Below, one piece after another: positions 8,728 to 17,994 of a stretch of DNA of 53,493 bases. The notes beneath the pieces are model-generated. The model had not been told where the DNA came from. It did no database searches and saw only the letters and a program-made list of their open reading frames with translations. Source of the stretch: Bacteroidales bacterium (lineage in GTDB: Bacteria > Bacteroidota > Bacteroidia > Bacteroidales > P3); contig JAFZDP010000015.1 in assembly GCA_017561155.1 (NCBI GenBank), positions 1 through 53,493 of the forward strand, read 5' to 3'. Position 1 is the first letter of the stretch. Each line of letters starts with the position of its first letter. A program made the position numbers and the translations under genes.

Positions 8728-11199
8728 TTAACTTCTGATTTTTGCTTCTAGTCGAGTTTCAAAATTCTTTTGTAATTTTGCCATAATTGCTTCTATTTGT
8801 TTATCAGACAAAGTTTTTTCTTTGTCTTGCAATATAAAGCTTACTGCATATGATTTCTTACCTTCTTCTATACGGTCGCCTTCATAAACATCAAACAACG
8901 ATACCTTTTTAAGCAATTTCTTTTCGGTTTCGTAAGCTAATTTCTCGATAGCATCAAATGTTACATTCTTATCCAATACCAATGCCAAATCGCGACGCAC
9001 TTCAGGATTCTTTGCAATTTCGGCAAAAGTTACCTCTTGCGAAGGAATACTCTTCAATAACAAATCCCAATTTATATCGGCATAGTATACATCTTGTTTG
9101 CAATCCATTTTCTTAAGGGTTGGTTTTGCCAAACGTCCTAAGGATGCAATTACTTTTTTACTATCTTTAAACATCAAATCCAAACCGGCAGTAAAATATT
9201 TAGCAGTTGATGGTTCAAAAGTAATACGTCCCATATTTATACGCAAACGGCGTAAAATATTTATTACATGAGCTTTCAAGAAATAAAAATCTACTTGCAT
9301 CGAAGGCATCTTCCAGTTTTCGCCTATTTCGTTTCCGGTCATAAATATAGATAGATGACGTTCTTCGAAATAACGTTTTGTCACATCGCCATTTTCTGCC
9401 TGTTCAGGATTGTAACGATAATGTTTACCAAATTCAAATATTTTTTGATTTGGTATCTTATGATTGATGTTGTAAACAATACATTCCAAACCACTATACA
9501 ACAATGTTTGACGCATTACATTCAACTCCTTGCTAAGAGGATTCAACAATACAACATTGTTTTTAGAATCAAAGTCAGCATTATCTTCGTAGTATTCGGC
9601 TTTTGTCAAGGAATTGTTCATTATTTCTACAAAACCATTATTTGCCAAATAATCGCCTACTACATTTTGTATCTTATTTGGATTTGGCTTTTTGCTGTAA
9701 GATAAACAACTATTCAATGTCTCGTCAAACGATATATTGTTGTATCCATATATTCTCATAATTTCTTCTACAACATCACATTGACGAGTTACATCAACTT
9801 TGTTTGTAGGAATACGCAATACCATACCTTCTGCTGTTTCACTTTCTATGGTTATATCTAGCATTCCTAATATCGATTTTATTGTTTCAACAGGTATTTC
9901 TTTACCTATCAAATCAAACATACTTTGGTAGTTCAAATCTACTTTTGCACGTTCTATTGATGTTGGATACACATCTATTATTTCCGAACTTATTGTTCCT
10001 CCAGCCAATTCCTTTATTAGCATTGCTGCTCTTTTCAGTGCATATATAGTTATATTTGGATCGCAACCTCTTTCATAACGGAACGAAGCATCTGTTTTCA
10101 ATCCATGTAATTTAGATGTTTTACGCACACTAACAGGATTAAAATATGCACTTTCCAAGAATACATTAGTAGTACTTTCTGTTACTCCTGACTTTATTCC
10201 ACCAAACACACCGGCGATACACATTCCTTCTTTTTCGTTGCAAATCATAAGTTCTGTTCCATTCAACTTACGTTCTACTCCATCAAGAGTGGTAAACATA
10301 GTTCCTTCGGGCAATTTCTTTACCACTACATTTCCACCTTCTATCATATCTGCATCAAAAGCATGCATTGGCTGACCAACTTCCATAAGTACAAAATTGG
10401 TTATATCCACAATATTATTAATAGGACGTATACCAACTGTTCTAAGTTTGTTTTTCAACCAATCCGGCGATTCTGTAACTTTTACTCCTGTTATTGTAAC
10501 ACCCGAGTAACGAGGACAATTTTCGGCATCTTCTACCCTTACTTCTATTTTTCTATCGCTATTATCTTGCTTATATCCTTCTACCGATGGAATATCAAGT
10601 ACAAGGTTTCCGCCCTTTTGGGTATTGTATGCAGCCACCAAATCACGACCTACACCTATGTGCGAAGTAGCATCGGCTCTGTTGGCTGTTATTGCTACCT
10701 CTATAGCAAAATCTTCCTCTACATTAAAGTACTCTTTTGCAGGCATTCCTATCGGTGCATCTTCGGGCAATACCATTATTCCATCGTGCGAATTTCCTAA
10801 ACCTAATTCATCTTCAGCACATATCATACCTTCCGACACCTTGCCACGTATTTTGGATTTCTTTATTTCAAAATATTCGGTTTCCGATGTCCATATTTGT
10901 GTACCTATGGTAGCAACCACTACTTTCTGACCTGCAGCCACATTAGCAGCACCACAAACGATATCCAACAAACGTTCTCCGCCTACATCTACAGTAGTTA
11001 CATGCAAGTGATCCGAATCGGGGTGATCTTCACAAGTAACCACTTTACCTATTACCACATGTTCCAATCCACCTTTTATTGTTTCTACTTTTTCTACCCC
11101 TTCTATTTCCAATCCGCTGAAGGTTAATGTATCGTCTATTTCTGTTGGAGTTAGATTACTTTTTACGTAATCGTTCAACCATTTGTATGATATTATCAT
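8728..11199 (-). CDS. pheT: phenylalanine--tRNA ligase beta subunit
   Basis: An 823-residue PheT, cytoplasmic, part of the alpha2-beta2 synthetase that charges tRNA-Phe. In order: tRNA-binding OB-fold with HPDSDHLHVTTVDVG and EGMICAEDELGLG (about 40-155), B3/B4 editing region (about 210-390) with MEVGQPMHAFDAD, B5 domain (about 405-475), catalytic-like core, and the C-terminal anticodon-binding FDX-ACB domain (about 728-823). Length is normal for Bacteroidota. pheS is not in the window. The preceding gene on this strand is the sugar transporter, 115 nt away. Confidence 0.97.
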   Translation of the reverse strand: MIISYKWLNDYVKSNLTPTEIDDTLTFSGLEIEGVEKVETIKGGLEHVVIGKVVTCEDHPDSDHLHVTTVDVGGERLLDIVCGAANVAAGQKVVVATIGTQIWTSETEYFEIKKSKIRGKVSEGMICAEDELGLGNSHDGIMVLPEDAPIGMPAKEYFNVEEDFAIEVAITANRADATSHIGVGRDLVAAYNTQKGGNLVLDIPSVEGYKQDNSDRKIEVRVEDAENCPRYSGVTITGVKVTESPDWLKNKLRTVGIRPINNIVDITNFVLMEVGQPMHAFDADMIEGGNVVVKKLPEGTMFTTLDGVERKLNGTELMICNEKEGMCIAGVFGGIKSGVTESTTNVFLESAYFNPVSVRKTSKLHGLKTDASFRYERGCDPNITIYALKRAAMLIKELAGGTISSEIIDVYPTSIERAKVDLNYQSMFDLIGKEIPVETIKSILGMLDITIESETAEGMVLRIPTNKVDVTRQCDVVEEIMRIYGYNNISFDETLNSCLSYSKKPNPNKIQNVVGDYLANNGFVEIMNNSLTKAEYYEDNADFDSKNNVVLLNPLSKELNVMRQTLLYSGLECIVYNINHKIPNQKIFEFGKHYRYNPEQAENGDVTKRYFEERHLSIFMTGNEIGENWKMPSMQVDFYFLKAHVINILRRLRINMGRITFEPSTAKYFTAGLDLMFKDSKKVIASLGRLAKPTLKKMDCKQDVYYADINWDLLLKSIPSQEVTFAEIAKNPEVRRDLALVLDKNVTFDAIEKLAYETEKKLLKKVSLFDVYEGDRIEEGKKSYAVSFILQDKEKTLSDKQIEAIMAKLQKNFETRLEAKIRS

Positions 11200-11314
11200 A
11201 TTTATATTCTACTTTTTAAATTCTTACTTCAGTTAGTATCAACACATTATTATCATCTACAATATGCATAATAATATGCAAAAATACGCTTTTTCTTGCT
11301 ATAATTCAAACCAA

Positions 11315-12619
11315 TTATTTTTCTTTTCCCATTTTGCAACCAAACACGGCAAACAACAAAATAACCAAATAGCATGGCAATGCTATCCAATAGGCTTGCT
11401 GTGTTCCTACGCTTTCGGCTATTTTTCCATAAACCAATGGCAACAATGCCCCACCGGCTATAGACATGATAAGCAATGCCGAACCAGTTTTGGTATGTGC
11501 TCCTAAACCATCTAACGACAATGGCCAGATTGAAGGCCATACCAAAGAGTTGGCAACACCCAACAATGCCACAAAGAATACAGTATAAGGTATTACCATT
11601 TGTATAGGCGACAATGTGGTCAAATCGATGAATGGAAATGAGAAACATCGATGACCTGGAGTGAATACTGCAGCCAACATAAGTATAATTCCCAATACAG
11701 AACAGCCTATCAATGCTTGTCGTTGATTAATATACTTAGGGATAAGCACCACACCTACAAAATATCCGACTACCATAGATATCAAAGTAAGACTTGTGAA
11801 ATATTTTGCAGATTCTTGTTCTATATTCAACGACATACCATATTGTATTATAGTATCACCGGCAATAACTTCGATACCAACATAGAAAAACATTGCCACT
11901 ACACCAAACCACAAATAAGGGTATTTCCAAATGCTTTTTGTAGCTTTATCGTGTGTTTCTTCTTCGTCTTTCACTTCGGGCAAATGTGTAAAACATACCA
12001 ATATTCCCAACAATATTAATATTATCATCATCACTGTGTATGGCATTACCAATCTCAACGACAATGTATTCAACAAAATTTCTTTATCTTCTACCGATGT
12101 AGCTGCATTAATCTCTTGCATCATAGGTTCGATACCCGATAGCAATATTGCGCCCAAAATAATAGGAGCCAACACACCTGCCACTTTGTTGCAAATCCCC
12201 ATTATACTGATACGTTTTGCAGCGCTCTCGATAGGTCCTAATATTGTTACATAAGGATTAACAGCTGTTTGCATAAGAGCCAACCCCGAACCTAGTATAA
12301 ACAATGCTACCAAAAACATTAAATACGAACGCGAGTAAGCTGCAGGAATAAACAACAACGCACCTACTGCCATAACAAACAAACCTACTGCTATACCATT
12401 TTTGAAACCGGTCTTTTTCAATATCCACGACGATGGCAACGCCCATACAAAATAGGATATATAAAATGCAAAAGTAACCAAATAAGCTGTAAAATCGCTA
12501 AGTTCGCAAGCTACTTTCAAGAATGGTATCAATGTACCATTAAGCCAAGTAACAAAACCAAAAATGAAATACAAGATTCCAATAATAATCAAACCAAAAA
12601 GGTAATTTCTTCTATTCAT
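11315..12619 (-). CDS. MFS sugar transporter (FucP / glucose-galactose permease family)
   Basis: A 434-residue, about 12-segment inner-membrane permease. The start FGLIIIGILYFIFGFVTWLN and the NPYVTILGPIESAAKRISIM motif place it in the FHS/GluP branch of the major facilitator superfamily, which imports monosaccharides with protons or Na+. A long cytoplasmic loop with EVKDEEETHDKATK separates the two six-helix halves. The gene starts 40 nt after the secreted propeller protein on the same strand, so the two are probably co-transcribed. Fucose, glucose/galactose or N-acetylglucosamine cannot be told apart from this sequence, so no symbol is given. Confidence 0.9.
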   Translation of the reverse strand: MNRRNYLFGLIIIGILYFIFGFVTWLNGTLIPFLKVACELSDFTAYLVTFAFYISYFVWALPSSWILKKTGFKNGIAVGLFVMAVGALLFIPAAYSRSYLMFLVALFILGSGLALMQTAVNPYVTILGPIESAAKRISIMGICNKVAGVLAPIILGAILLSGIEPMMQEINAATSVEDKEILLNTLSLRLVMPYTVMMIILILLGILVCFTHLPEVKDEEETHDKATKSIWKYPYLWFGVVAMFFYVGIEVIAGDTIIQYGMSLNIEQESAKYFTSLTLISMVVGYFVGVVLIPKYINQRQALIGCSVLGIILMLAAVFTPGHRCFSFPFIDLTTLSPIQMVIPYTVFFVALLGVANSLVWPSIWPLSLDGLGAHTKTGSALLIMSIAGGALLPLVYGKIAESVGTQQAYWIALPCYLVILLFAVFGCKMGKEK

Positions 12620-12659
12620 ATTACTATTTATTTATATTAAACTATTACTTATTATATTC

Positions 12660-14111
12660 TTAATGTTTTTTGTTCAGTGTCACTGTTTTTTCCCATTCCG
12701 ATGTACGCACTGTTATTTTGTATACTCCTTTTGGAAATTTCGATATATTTATTTTATTGCCTTTCTTGTAGGCCGGTATCGTTCTCATCACTTTTGTATT
12801 AGAACGTATTTCCACCTCTGCCACAGCTGCGTTGAACGATAGTATAATGTAGCCTTCTTCAAGATAAGGTGTTATCGTTACCCTACCCTCCGATCCACCG
12901 GCACCACCCGATGACAATGTTTCTCGTTGTGCAACAAAATTAACATCCATCTTACTTCCAGAAATATTTGGTATCGACACTGTGGGTGGATTGAATGTAA
13001 AACCATCTACCTTAGGAGTAACCACAACATTGGTTGCGGCAGCCACATCGGCACGATAGTAACCATCGACATCGGTAGTCACAACTGTATTGCCTACTTG
13101 CACTTCTTTGTTTTCCAATGCATTTCCTTGTTCGTCGGTAAGGCGTCCTTTTACAGTATGTCCCGAAAAACAAATTATCCCGTAGAAATATGTACCAAAC
13201 CATTTATTGTTTTTATTGTCGATCGATATATTCAATACATCTTCCTCTACCAATCCACTATTCTTTTTGTTGTATACCACCCAATTCTTTCCATCAAAAG
13301 CTGCTATCCCTTTATTGGTGGTAAGCCAAATAACACCATTTTTATCTATAGCCAAATCATTTACCTGATTGCTTGGTATTTCGCTATTGGCAGTAGTGTA
13401 CTGAGTCCACACTCCGTTGTCATATTTACACAACCCACCCAATGTAGCAATCCATTTCACATTCTTGGAATCAACCACAACAGAAGGCACTATAGTATCT
13501 AGCAATTCGCTATTCTTTGGAGTATAATTAGTCCACCGTTTACCATCGAACACCGACAAGCCTTCGTTCGTCCCTATCCACTTCAAGTTGTCGTGGTCTA
13601 CAGCCACACACAATATAAAGTCGCTAAGCAAATCTGAATCTTTCGAAGTATATTTTGTCCACGTTTTGTTGTTATAATGAACCAATCCGCCTAAAGTAAC
13701 ACCTATCCATTTCTCGTTCTTTTTATCTACAGCAATATCTCTGATAAATTTCATTTTCAATCGTTTTGTTTCACTTTCGTGTTCCTTCCAGTTTGTTCCG
13801 TCAAATTTTATCACTCCATGATCGTCGGTGCCTATCCACAACATATTGTCAGCATCTACAGTAAGACAATTTACATACTGCCCCTTAAGTTTTTTGTTGA
13901 ACATAGAATAGTCTGTCCATGTTTTTCCCGACAATTTGCACAATCCTTCGCTTGTACCTATCCACTTAGTCCCCCTTGCATCTACAGCCAAAGCCAAAAC
14001 GGTATTTCCCAATATATCACTATTTTGAGTGTTATACACAGTCCATACCTGAGCTTTTGCATCTATCATTACTACAGCAAGTAGTACAAACAATAATATC
14101 TTTTTTACCAT
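12660..14111 (-). CDS. secreted two-component-regulator-type propeller protein
   Basis: A 483-residue exported protein. Residues 1-20 form a signal peptide ending AKA-Q. About seven repeats of the pattern AVDxxxxKWIGTxxGLxxxDGKxWTxY (about 22-315) are Reg_prop beta-propeller blades, normally the sensor part of hybrid two-component systems. Next comes a carboxypeptidase-regulatory-like beta-sandwich (GHTVKGRLTDEQGNALENK, about 318-392), and a C-terminal domain ending FPKGVYKITVRTSEWEKTV that resembles DUF3244/T9SS sorting domains. There is no membrane segment, kinase or DNA-binding domain, so this is a stand-alone surface propeller. The paired sugar permease suggests a role in binding or sensing carbohydrate, which is inference. 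Confidence 0.82.
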   Translation of the reverse strand: MVKKILLFVLLAVVMIDAKAQVWTVYNTQNSDILGNTVLALAVDARGTKWIGTSEGLCKLSGKTWTDYSMFNKKLKGQYVNCLTVDADNMLWIGTDDHGVIKFDGTNWKEHESETKRLKMKFIRDIAVDKKNEKWIGVTLGGLVHYNNKTWTKYTSKDSDLLSDFILCVAVDHDNLKWIGTNEGLSVFDGKRWTNYTPKNSELLDTIVPSVVVDSKNVKWIATLGGLCKYDNGVWTQYTTANSEIPSNQVNDLAIDKNGVIWLTTNKGIAAFDGKNWVVYNKKNSGLVEEDVLNISIDNKNNKWFGTYFYGIICFSGHTVKGRLTDEQGNALENKEVQVGNTVVTTDVDGYYRADVAAATNVVVTPKVDGFTFNPPTVSIPNISGSKMDVNFVAQRETLSSGGAGGSEGRVTITPYLEEGYIILSFNAAVAEVEIRSNTKVMRTIPAYKKGNKINISKFPKGVYKITVRTSEWEKTVTLNKKH

Positions 14112-14884
14112 AAATATAGTATATCTATAAAATTTACCTTTTAGTTCGCAATATGTCTAAAACGAATTTATTTCGTAAATAGTATTTAAAAACTATTTAT
14201 TTTAAAAATCTTTATCCTTTCTTATCTCAACTGATATGGTTGCGCTGTCGTATAATACTATATATTGATTAGTTTCCCGACCATTATATATTATATGTAG
14301 TTAGGAATATTAGTGCTATTTGTGGTAAAAAAACAATAATTACCAAGCACACAAAAGCAAAGATTCCAATACACTTTCGCTACAAAATACAGCTATTGAA
14401 AATAAGCTCCCAAAGTATTGCAGCGAAACAAAATATGTATCAGTATCCAAAAACACATAGAATATATGTATTATTCTCGCTATAAAAATTCATTTATCCA
14501 AAATCGATTATAAAGAGAAAACAATTGATTTGTTTTATGATATTTTAATAATTACCATACACCAAAAAAGATATTTAAAGCAGTTTTTGTAGAATGTTCA
14601 AGAGTCCTTTTCTTGAGGATGCACTCTCAAGCTGCTGAGAGTGCATTCTCAAGACGCTGAGAATACAGCCTCAGAAAGAGAAAAATATAACATCTGAAAA
14701 TAAAGCATTTACTCCCAAAAGAAAAAACACTCTAAATATCATTCTTTGGAATATATAGATTTAAGTATTCTTAACATGTTTGCATATTTAAATTCTATGT
14801 ATTTTGAAGTTTAGTTTGACAGAAAATATCGATAAGAAATCACTAAATGTTACCATTACATTATAGACTGAAATATACAAAATC
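14112..14884. other. gene-poor AT-rich gap with tandem hairpins
   Basis: No convincing open frame on either strand. It separates the propeller gene (start at 14111) from the alaX array. The promoter of the propeller gene must lie at its left end, but no clear TAnnTTTG was found. The only strong structure is the hairpin cluster at 14599-14664. Confidence 0.6.
14599..14664. repeat. cluster of three hairpins with related arms
   Basis: Successive inverted repeats: TCAAGA/TCTTGA near 14599-14615; then ATGCACTCTCA, loop AGCTGC, TGAGAGTGCAT (14619-14646, 11 bp perfect); then ATTCTCA, loop AGACGC, TGAGAAT (14645-14664). The last two share the core TCTCA-6 nt-TGAGA and abut. There is no adjacent T-tract, so they are not simple terminators. 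Confidence 0.7.
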
Positions 14885-14926
14885 TAAAAATCCCATATAT
14901 GTAAGTCTTTTTACATATATAGGATT
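14885..14926 (-). terminator. terminator of the alaX-start array
   Basis: A 16-bp stem with one mismatch (14911-14926 with 14889-14904), 6-nt loop, followed by a short T-tract on the minus strand. It begins 36 nt after the stop codon of the last gene of the array. Confidence 0.8.
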
Positions 14927-14961
14927 TAGCATTTAGATATATAAGATTTTAGGTAGAAGAT

Positions 14962-15432
14962 CTACACCAATTTAAATCTTATTCTCAACACAGAAGTATC
15001 GGCAGAATAATCGGACGATATAATTTTGAATGTACCAATCTCGGATGTGTTTTCCACATGAGTACCCACACAGGCACACACATCATAATCGCCCACATAC
15101 ACCAAGCGCAATGTATCGCTTACACCGGCAGGCAACTTGTTCAAATCCACCTCAGCGGGATTCACCTCCGCACGTGGTACCAACTTTGTAGACACTTCCA
15201 AATTAGAAGCTATAACTTCGTTTACTTTATCCTCTACAGCCTGCATTTGTTCGGCAGTGGGAGCCTGTGGCAAATAATAGTCGCACTTGCTTTTCTTGCG
15301 TTCTATATGTGCATTATGACTGCGATTGCAGCCAAACATATTTACCATCGTTCTGTTAAGAATATGCTCCGCCGAATGCATTGGAGGATACTCCTGCTTG
15401 TTGTGTTCGTTAAGTATTATTTCTTGTTCCAT
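14962..15432 (-). CDS. AlaX-like tRNA-editing domain protein
   Basis: A 156-residue stand-alone editing protein of the threonyl/alanyl-tRNA synthetase SAD (AlaXp) family. The zinc and hydrolase motifs are intact: H19-SAE-H23 and C121-VGT-H125. Such proteins hydrolyse mischarged tRNA, typically Ser-tRNA-Ala, in the cytoplasm; the exact substrate here is inferred from family. The N-terminus MEQEIILNEHNKQEYPPMH runs straight into the catalytic HSAEHIL motif and is therefore native to this gene. The same start region recurs in four upstream unrelated genes. It is the last gene of the array, 35 nt after the LRR gene, and is followed by a terminator. Confidence 0.85.
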   Translation of the reverse strand: MEQEIILNEHNKQEYPPMHSAEHILNRTMVNMFGCNRSHNAHIERKKSKCDYYLPQAPTAEQMQAVEDKVNEVIASNLEVSTKLVPRAEVNPAEVDLNKLPAGVSDTLRLVYVGDYDVCACVGTHVENTSEIGTFKIISSDYSADTSVLRIRFKLV

Positions 15433-15446
15433 TATAGTATGTTTTA
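15377..15446 (-). repeat. alaX start-region repeat, copy 1 (native)
   Basis: About 70 bp comprising AAAACATACTATA, the ATG and the first ~18 codons of the AlaX-like gene. It is the parent or longest-matching copy of the start repeats of the array. Confidence 0.85.
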
Positions 15447-15466
15447 TTTCTTATTACGTATCATTT

Positions 15467-16504
15467 TTAGTTGTCATTTTTATCAAAATGTATCCTACAA
15501 TTTGGTAACAACTCTTGAATATGCTTTTTGTATTCATCAGAAAACCGCTCTGACGAAGGTTGCCAATTGTCAATATGTAGTACCTGAAGTTTAGTAAGAT
15601 TTTTGATTTCTTCAGGGAGACTATCAATGGGATTTTCTCCAACATCAAGGTACATCAGGTCCGTTAGATTACCTATTTCCTTAGGAAGACAGTGAAGTTG
15701 GTTCATATTGATGATGAGCACCCTCAGGTTGGTCATTTCTCCGATTTCGGGGCCTATATACTTCATCTTGTTTGAACAGAGGCTGAGGTAGAAGATGTTC
15801 TTCATTTGTGCCAGCATTGGCGGGAAGGTGTCAATATTATTCCCAAGAAGGTTAACAGACTCCAATTTGGTCAGTTCTGCCATTTCCGCAGGCAGCGAAG
15901 TCCATCCACGATTTTCAAAGTCAACACGAAGCACCTTGTCCTTGTGGCGAATGGCTTCTTTCAATTCTGTATATGAGTCATAGCTCTGTTTCCTACGGAT
16001 ATAGTCCCAATAGCTTTTGCCAAAGACAACAGATGCCTTAAAGCTATATTCATTTCCATTGTTTATGTCGGTTCTTGTTCCTTCGATAGTCTTTCCTCCG
16101 TCGGTTTTTGTGCCTTTCCAAACAAATGCGAGACTACCGTCTCGAAATTCTCCCATCTCAAAGGTTTTATCACGGTACGCTTTTCCTCCAAGACTATATG
16201 TGTCACTCGGCAGCGTATCGTAGTAGTAAGAACCAACAATGGTGGAGTCCAACAATGTCATTAACGAGATGCTAATATTCGGGGATGTCCCATTAGAATC
16301 AACAAGTTGACCTTCATAGAGGAATGTCGGACAAAAGCCATTGTTTTTTGCTGCTTTGCTCTGCGAGGCACATCCTGCGAATAATATCAATGCCGTCAAA
16401 AAACATAGAACACCCCAATATGTTAAGGGCGTGCCAATTCCTCCCGTATGCATTGGAGGATATTCCTGCTTGTTGTGTTCGTTAAGTATTATTTCTTGTT
16501 CCAT
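15467..16504 (-). CDS. leucine-rich-repeat lipoprotein fused to alaX N-terminal codons
   Basis: A 345-residue frame. Residues 1-19 (MEQEIILNEHNKQEYPPMH) duplicate the AlaX-like N-terminus exactly. Then comes a hydrophobic segment and lipobox, WGVLCFLTALILFAGC, so the likely native start is the in-frame Met18, giving a normal lipoprotein signal. Residues about 60-190 form a domain of unknown type. From about 190 to 325 there are five or more LRRs of the form LPxEIxNLTxLxxLxVxxN, the classic bacterial leucine-rich pattern that mediates protein binding. DNA here looks less AT-rich than neighbours, suggesting transfer. The start is 8 nt after the stop of the preceding gene. Confidence 0.8.
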   Translation of the reverse strand: MEQEIILNEHNKQEYPPMHTGGIGTPLTYWGVLCFLTALILFAGCASQSKAAKNNGFCPTFLYEGQLVDSNGTSPNISISLMTLLDSTIVGSYYYDTLPSDTYSLGGKAYRDKTFEMGEFRDGSLAFVWKGTKTDGGKTIEGTRTDINNGNEYSFKASVVFGKSYWDYIRRKQSYDSYTELKEAIRHKDKVLRVDFENRGWTSLPAEMAELTKLESVNLLGNNIDTFPPMLAQMKNIFYLSLCSNKMKYIGPEIGEMTNLRVLIINMNQLHCLPKEIGNLTDLMYLDVGENPIDSLPEEIKNLTKLQVLHIDNWQPSSERFSDEYKKHIQELLPNCRIHFDKNDN

Positions 16505-16510
16505 TATATA
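16449..16510 (-). repeat. alaX start-region repeat, copy 2
   Basis: About 55 bp from the ATG inward are identical to copy 1 except GAA for GAG, continuing to the CCTCCAATGCA end. Upstream of the ATG only TATA matches, so the repeat ends about 4 nt before the start. Confidence 0.85.
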
Positions 16511-16512
16511 GA

Positions 16513-16902
16513 TTAATTTTCATTTATTTTAAAATACGAATCCTTTATTTTAAATCTCAATTCAATTCCATAATCACCAAACCATACAATACACTTAGTT
16601 AGTAGTTGTAATATTAACTGATGTGGTACTTCTTGGAAGCAAACAACAGTTACCGGACTCAATCCTTTATACTCTTGCTTAAACCAATCACTCAAAATAT
16701 GTCCAATGTATCCTTCCATTTTATCCAATAAAGCAGCTTGAATTTCAGGACTACCATCAATATATCCAACACACATCAGCATCAGATATACTTTATTTTC
16801 GGCAGAATCCACATAAGAAACATCTATTTTTTTTAGATCTCCTATTTGAGATACATCAGAGGTTTCCGCCTTAGGTTGTTTATTATTAATTTCTTGTTCC
16901 AT
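16513..16902 (-). CDS. small cytoplasmic protein, DUF6572-like
   Basis: A 129-residue soluble protein with no signal or membrane segment. The first five residues MEQEI match the array start repeat; a divergent spacer follows, then the conserved-looking part KIDVSYVDSAENKVYLMLMC and ILSDWFKQEY. The order of a KVDxxGxxxxxxKxxLxI opening followed by a helical segment reminds me of DUF6572, a small uncharacterised family often found in accessory regions, but I cannot confirm this. An immunity-type or antitoxin role is possible by context only. It lies 62 nt after the RhuM-Doc gene and 8 nt before the LRR gene. Confidence 0.6.
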   Translation of the reverse strand: MEQEINNKQPKAETSDVSQIGDLKKIDVSYVDSAENKVYLMLMCVGYIDGSPEIQAALLDKMEGYIGHILSDWFKQEYKGLSPVTVVCFQEVPHQLILQLLTKCIVWFGDYGIELRFKIKDSYFKINEN

Positions 16903-16918
16903 TATAGTATGTTTTAAT
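16889..16918 (-). repeat. alaX start-region repeat, copy 3
   Basis: About 30 bp: AAAACATACTATA, ATG and GAACAAGAAAT. The match stops after the fifth codon. Confidence 0.8.
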
Positions 16919-16964
16919 TTGTAAGATATCTATTCATAAATAATGATAACCATATATATGAGAA

Positions 16965-17977
16965 TCATTGGTTTTGTTGATTTATAAGGTTTACAACTAC
17001 TTTTACCATTATATCTTTCTCCTCAGTTCTACTTTCGGCAATCATTAATGTAAGTGCTACAAGAGTATTGTCTGCTATTCGTTTACCACCATCAGCACGA
17101 TAAAGTATACCATTACGTTCCATAAACCAAAGAAACAGCATTGCAGCTATACGTTTGTTACTATCACTGAATGAATGATTTTTTATTACGAGATAAGCAA
17201 CATTGCAGCTTTTTCTTCAATGCTTGGATACAATTCTTCACCACCGAATGTCTGATAGATTTGCCTAATAGAACTTTTGAAAGAGTCATCCTTTTCTTTG
17301 GCAAAAAGTTTACTTTCACCAAATTTCTCTTTCAAATTAAGGATTACCTCCATTGCATTTTCGTATGTTGCATGAAAGCGTTCTTCTTTAGTTGTTTTTT
17401 CTATAACAAGCTGTTGATAGTCGTAACGATCGAGGGTATCAAGAGCATAAACATAATCAGCAACAACCGATAAAAGCCCCACAGATTGGTCATCTGTAAG
17501 CTTTTCTTGTGTATTTACAGTGTGAGCAAGTAAACGAACAACATCTTTAAACTCATTATAATGTTCTATTTTAATCTTATCATTTATAGCATAACCTTTT
17601 ATGATATAGTCTTTGAGTATTTTGTTTGCCCATTGACGAAAACGAGTACCATTGATTGATTTTACACGATAACCAACAGATATTATAACATCAAGATTAT
17701 ACATTGTAGTTTCATACACTTGGTCTCCATCTATACCCACATGTGCAAATTTTGCACTTGTGATATTTCTATCAAGTTCTCCTTCTTTAAAACAATTATT
17801 TATATGTCGAGCGATAACAGTTCTATCACGACCAAATAACGTTGCCATTTGTGTTTGTGAAAGCCACACCGTTTCATTTTCCAATTTCACATCGAGTGAT
17901 ATATTATCATCTTCGGTGGTGTAAATAATAATTGGTGATGTATCAAAATCGCTTTTATGTATTATTTTTTGTTCCAT
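16965..17977 (-). pseudogene. RhuM-family protein with C-terminal Doc-like domain, frameshifted
   Basis: The intact frame 17186-17977 encodes 263 residues of a RhuM-family protein (VKLENETVWLSQTQMATLFG and YNLDVIISVGYRVKS). A one-base deletion near 17201-17205 then breaks the frame. The next frame continues at once as VAYLVIKNHSFSDSNKR and on to a TGA at 16965. HSFSDSNKR has the H, F, N and R of the Fic/Doc motif; Doc enzymes modify translation factors. The full protein would be about 337 residues, usual for Bacteroidota RhuM-Doc fusions. It begins MEQKI, matching the array start repeat. The lesion could be a real inactivation, a phase switch or a read error. Confidence 0.8.
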
Positions 17978-17994
17978 TATAGTATGTTTTAATT
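17960..17994 (-). repeat. alaX start-region repeat, copy 4
   Basis: AATTAAAACATACTATA, ATG and GAACAAAAAATAATA. The upstream TAA stop of the preceding lipoprotein gene is contained within the repeat. Confidence 0.8.
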
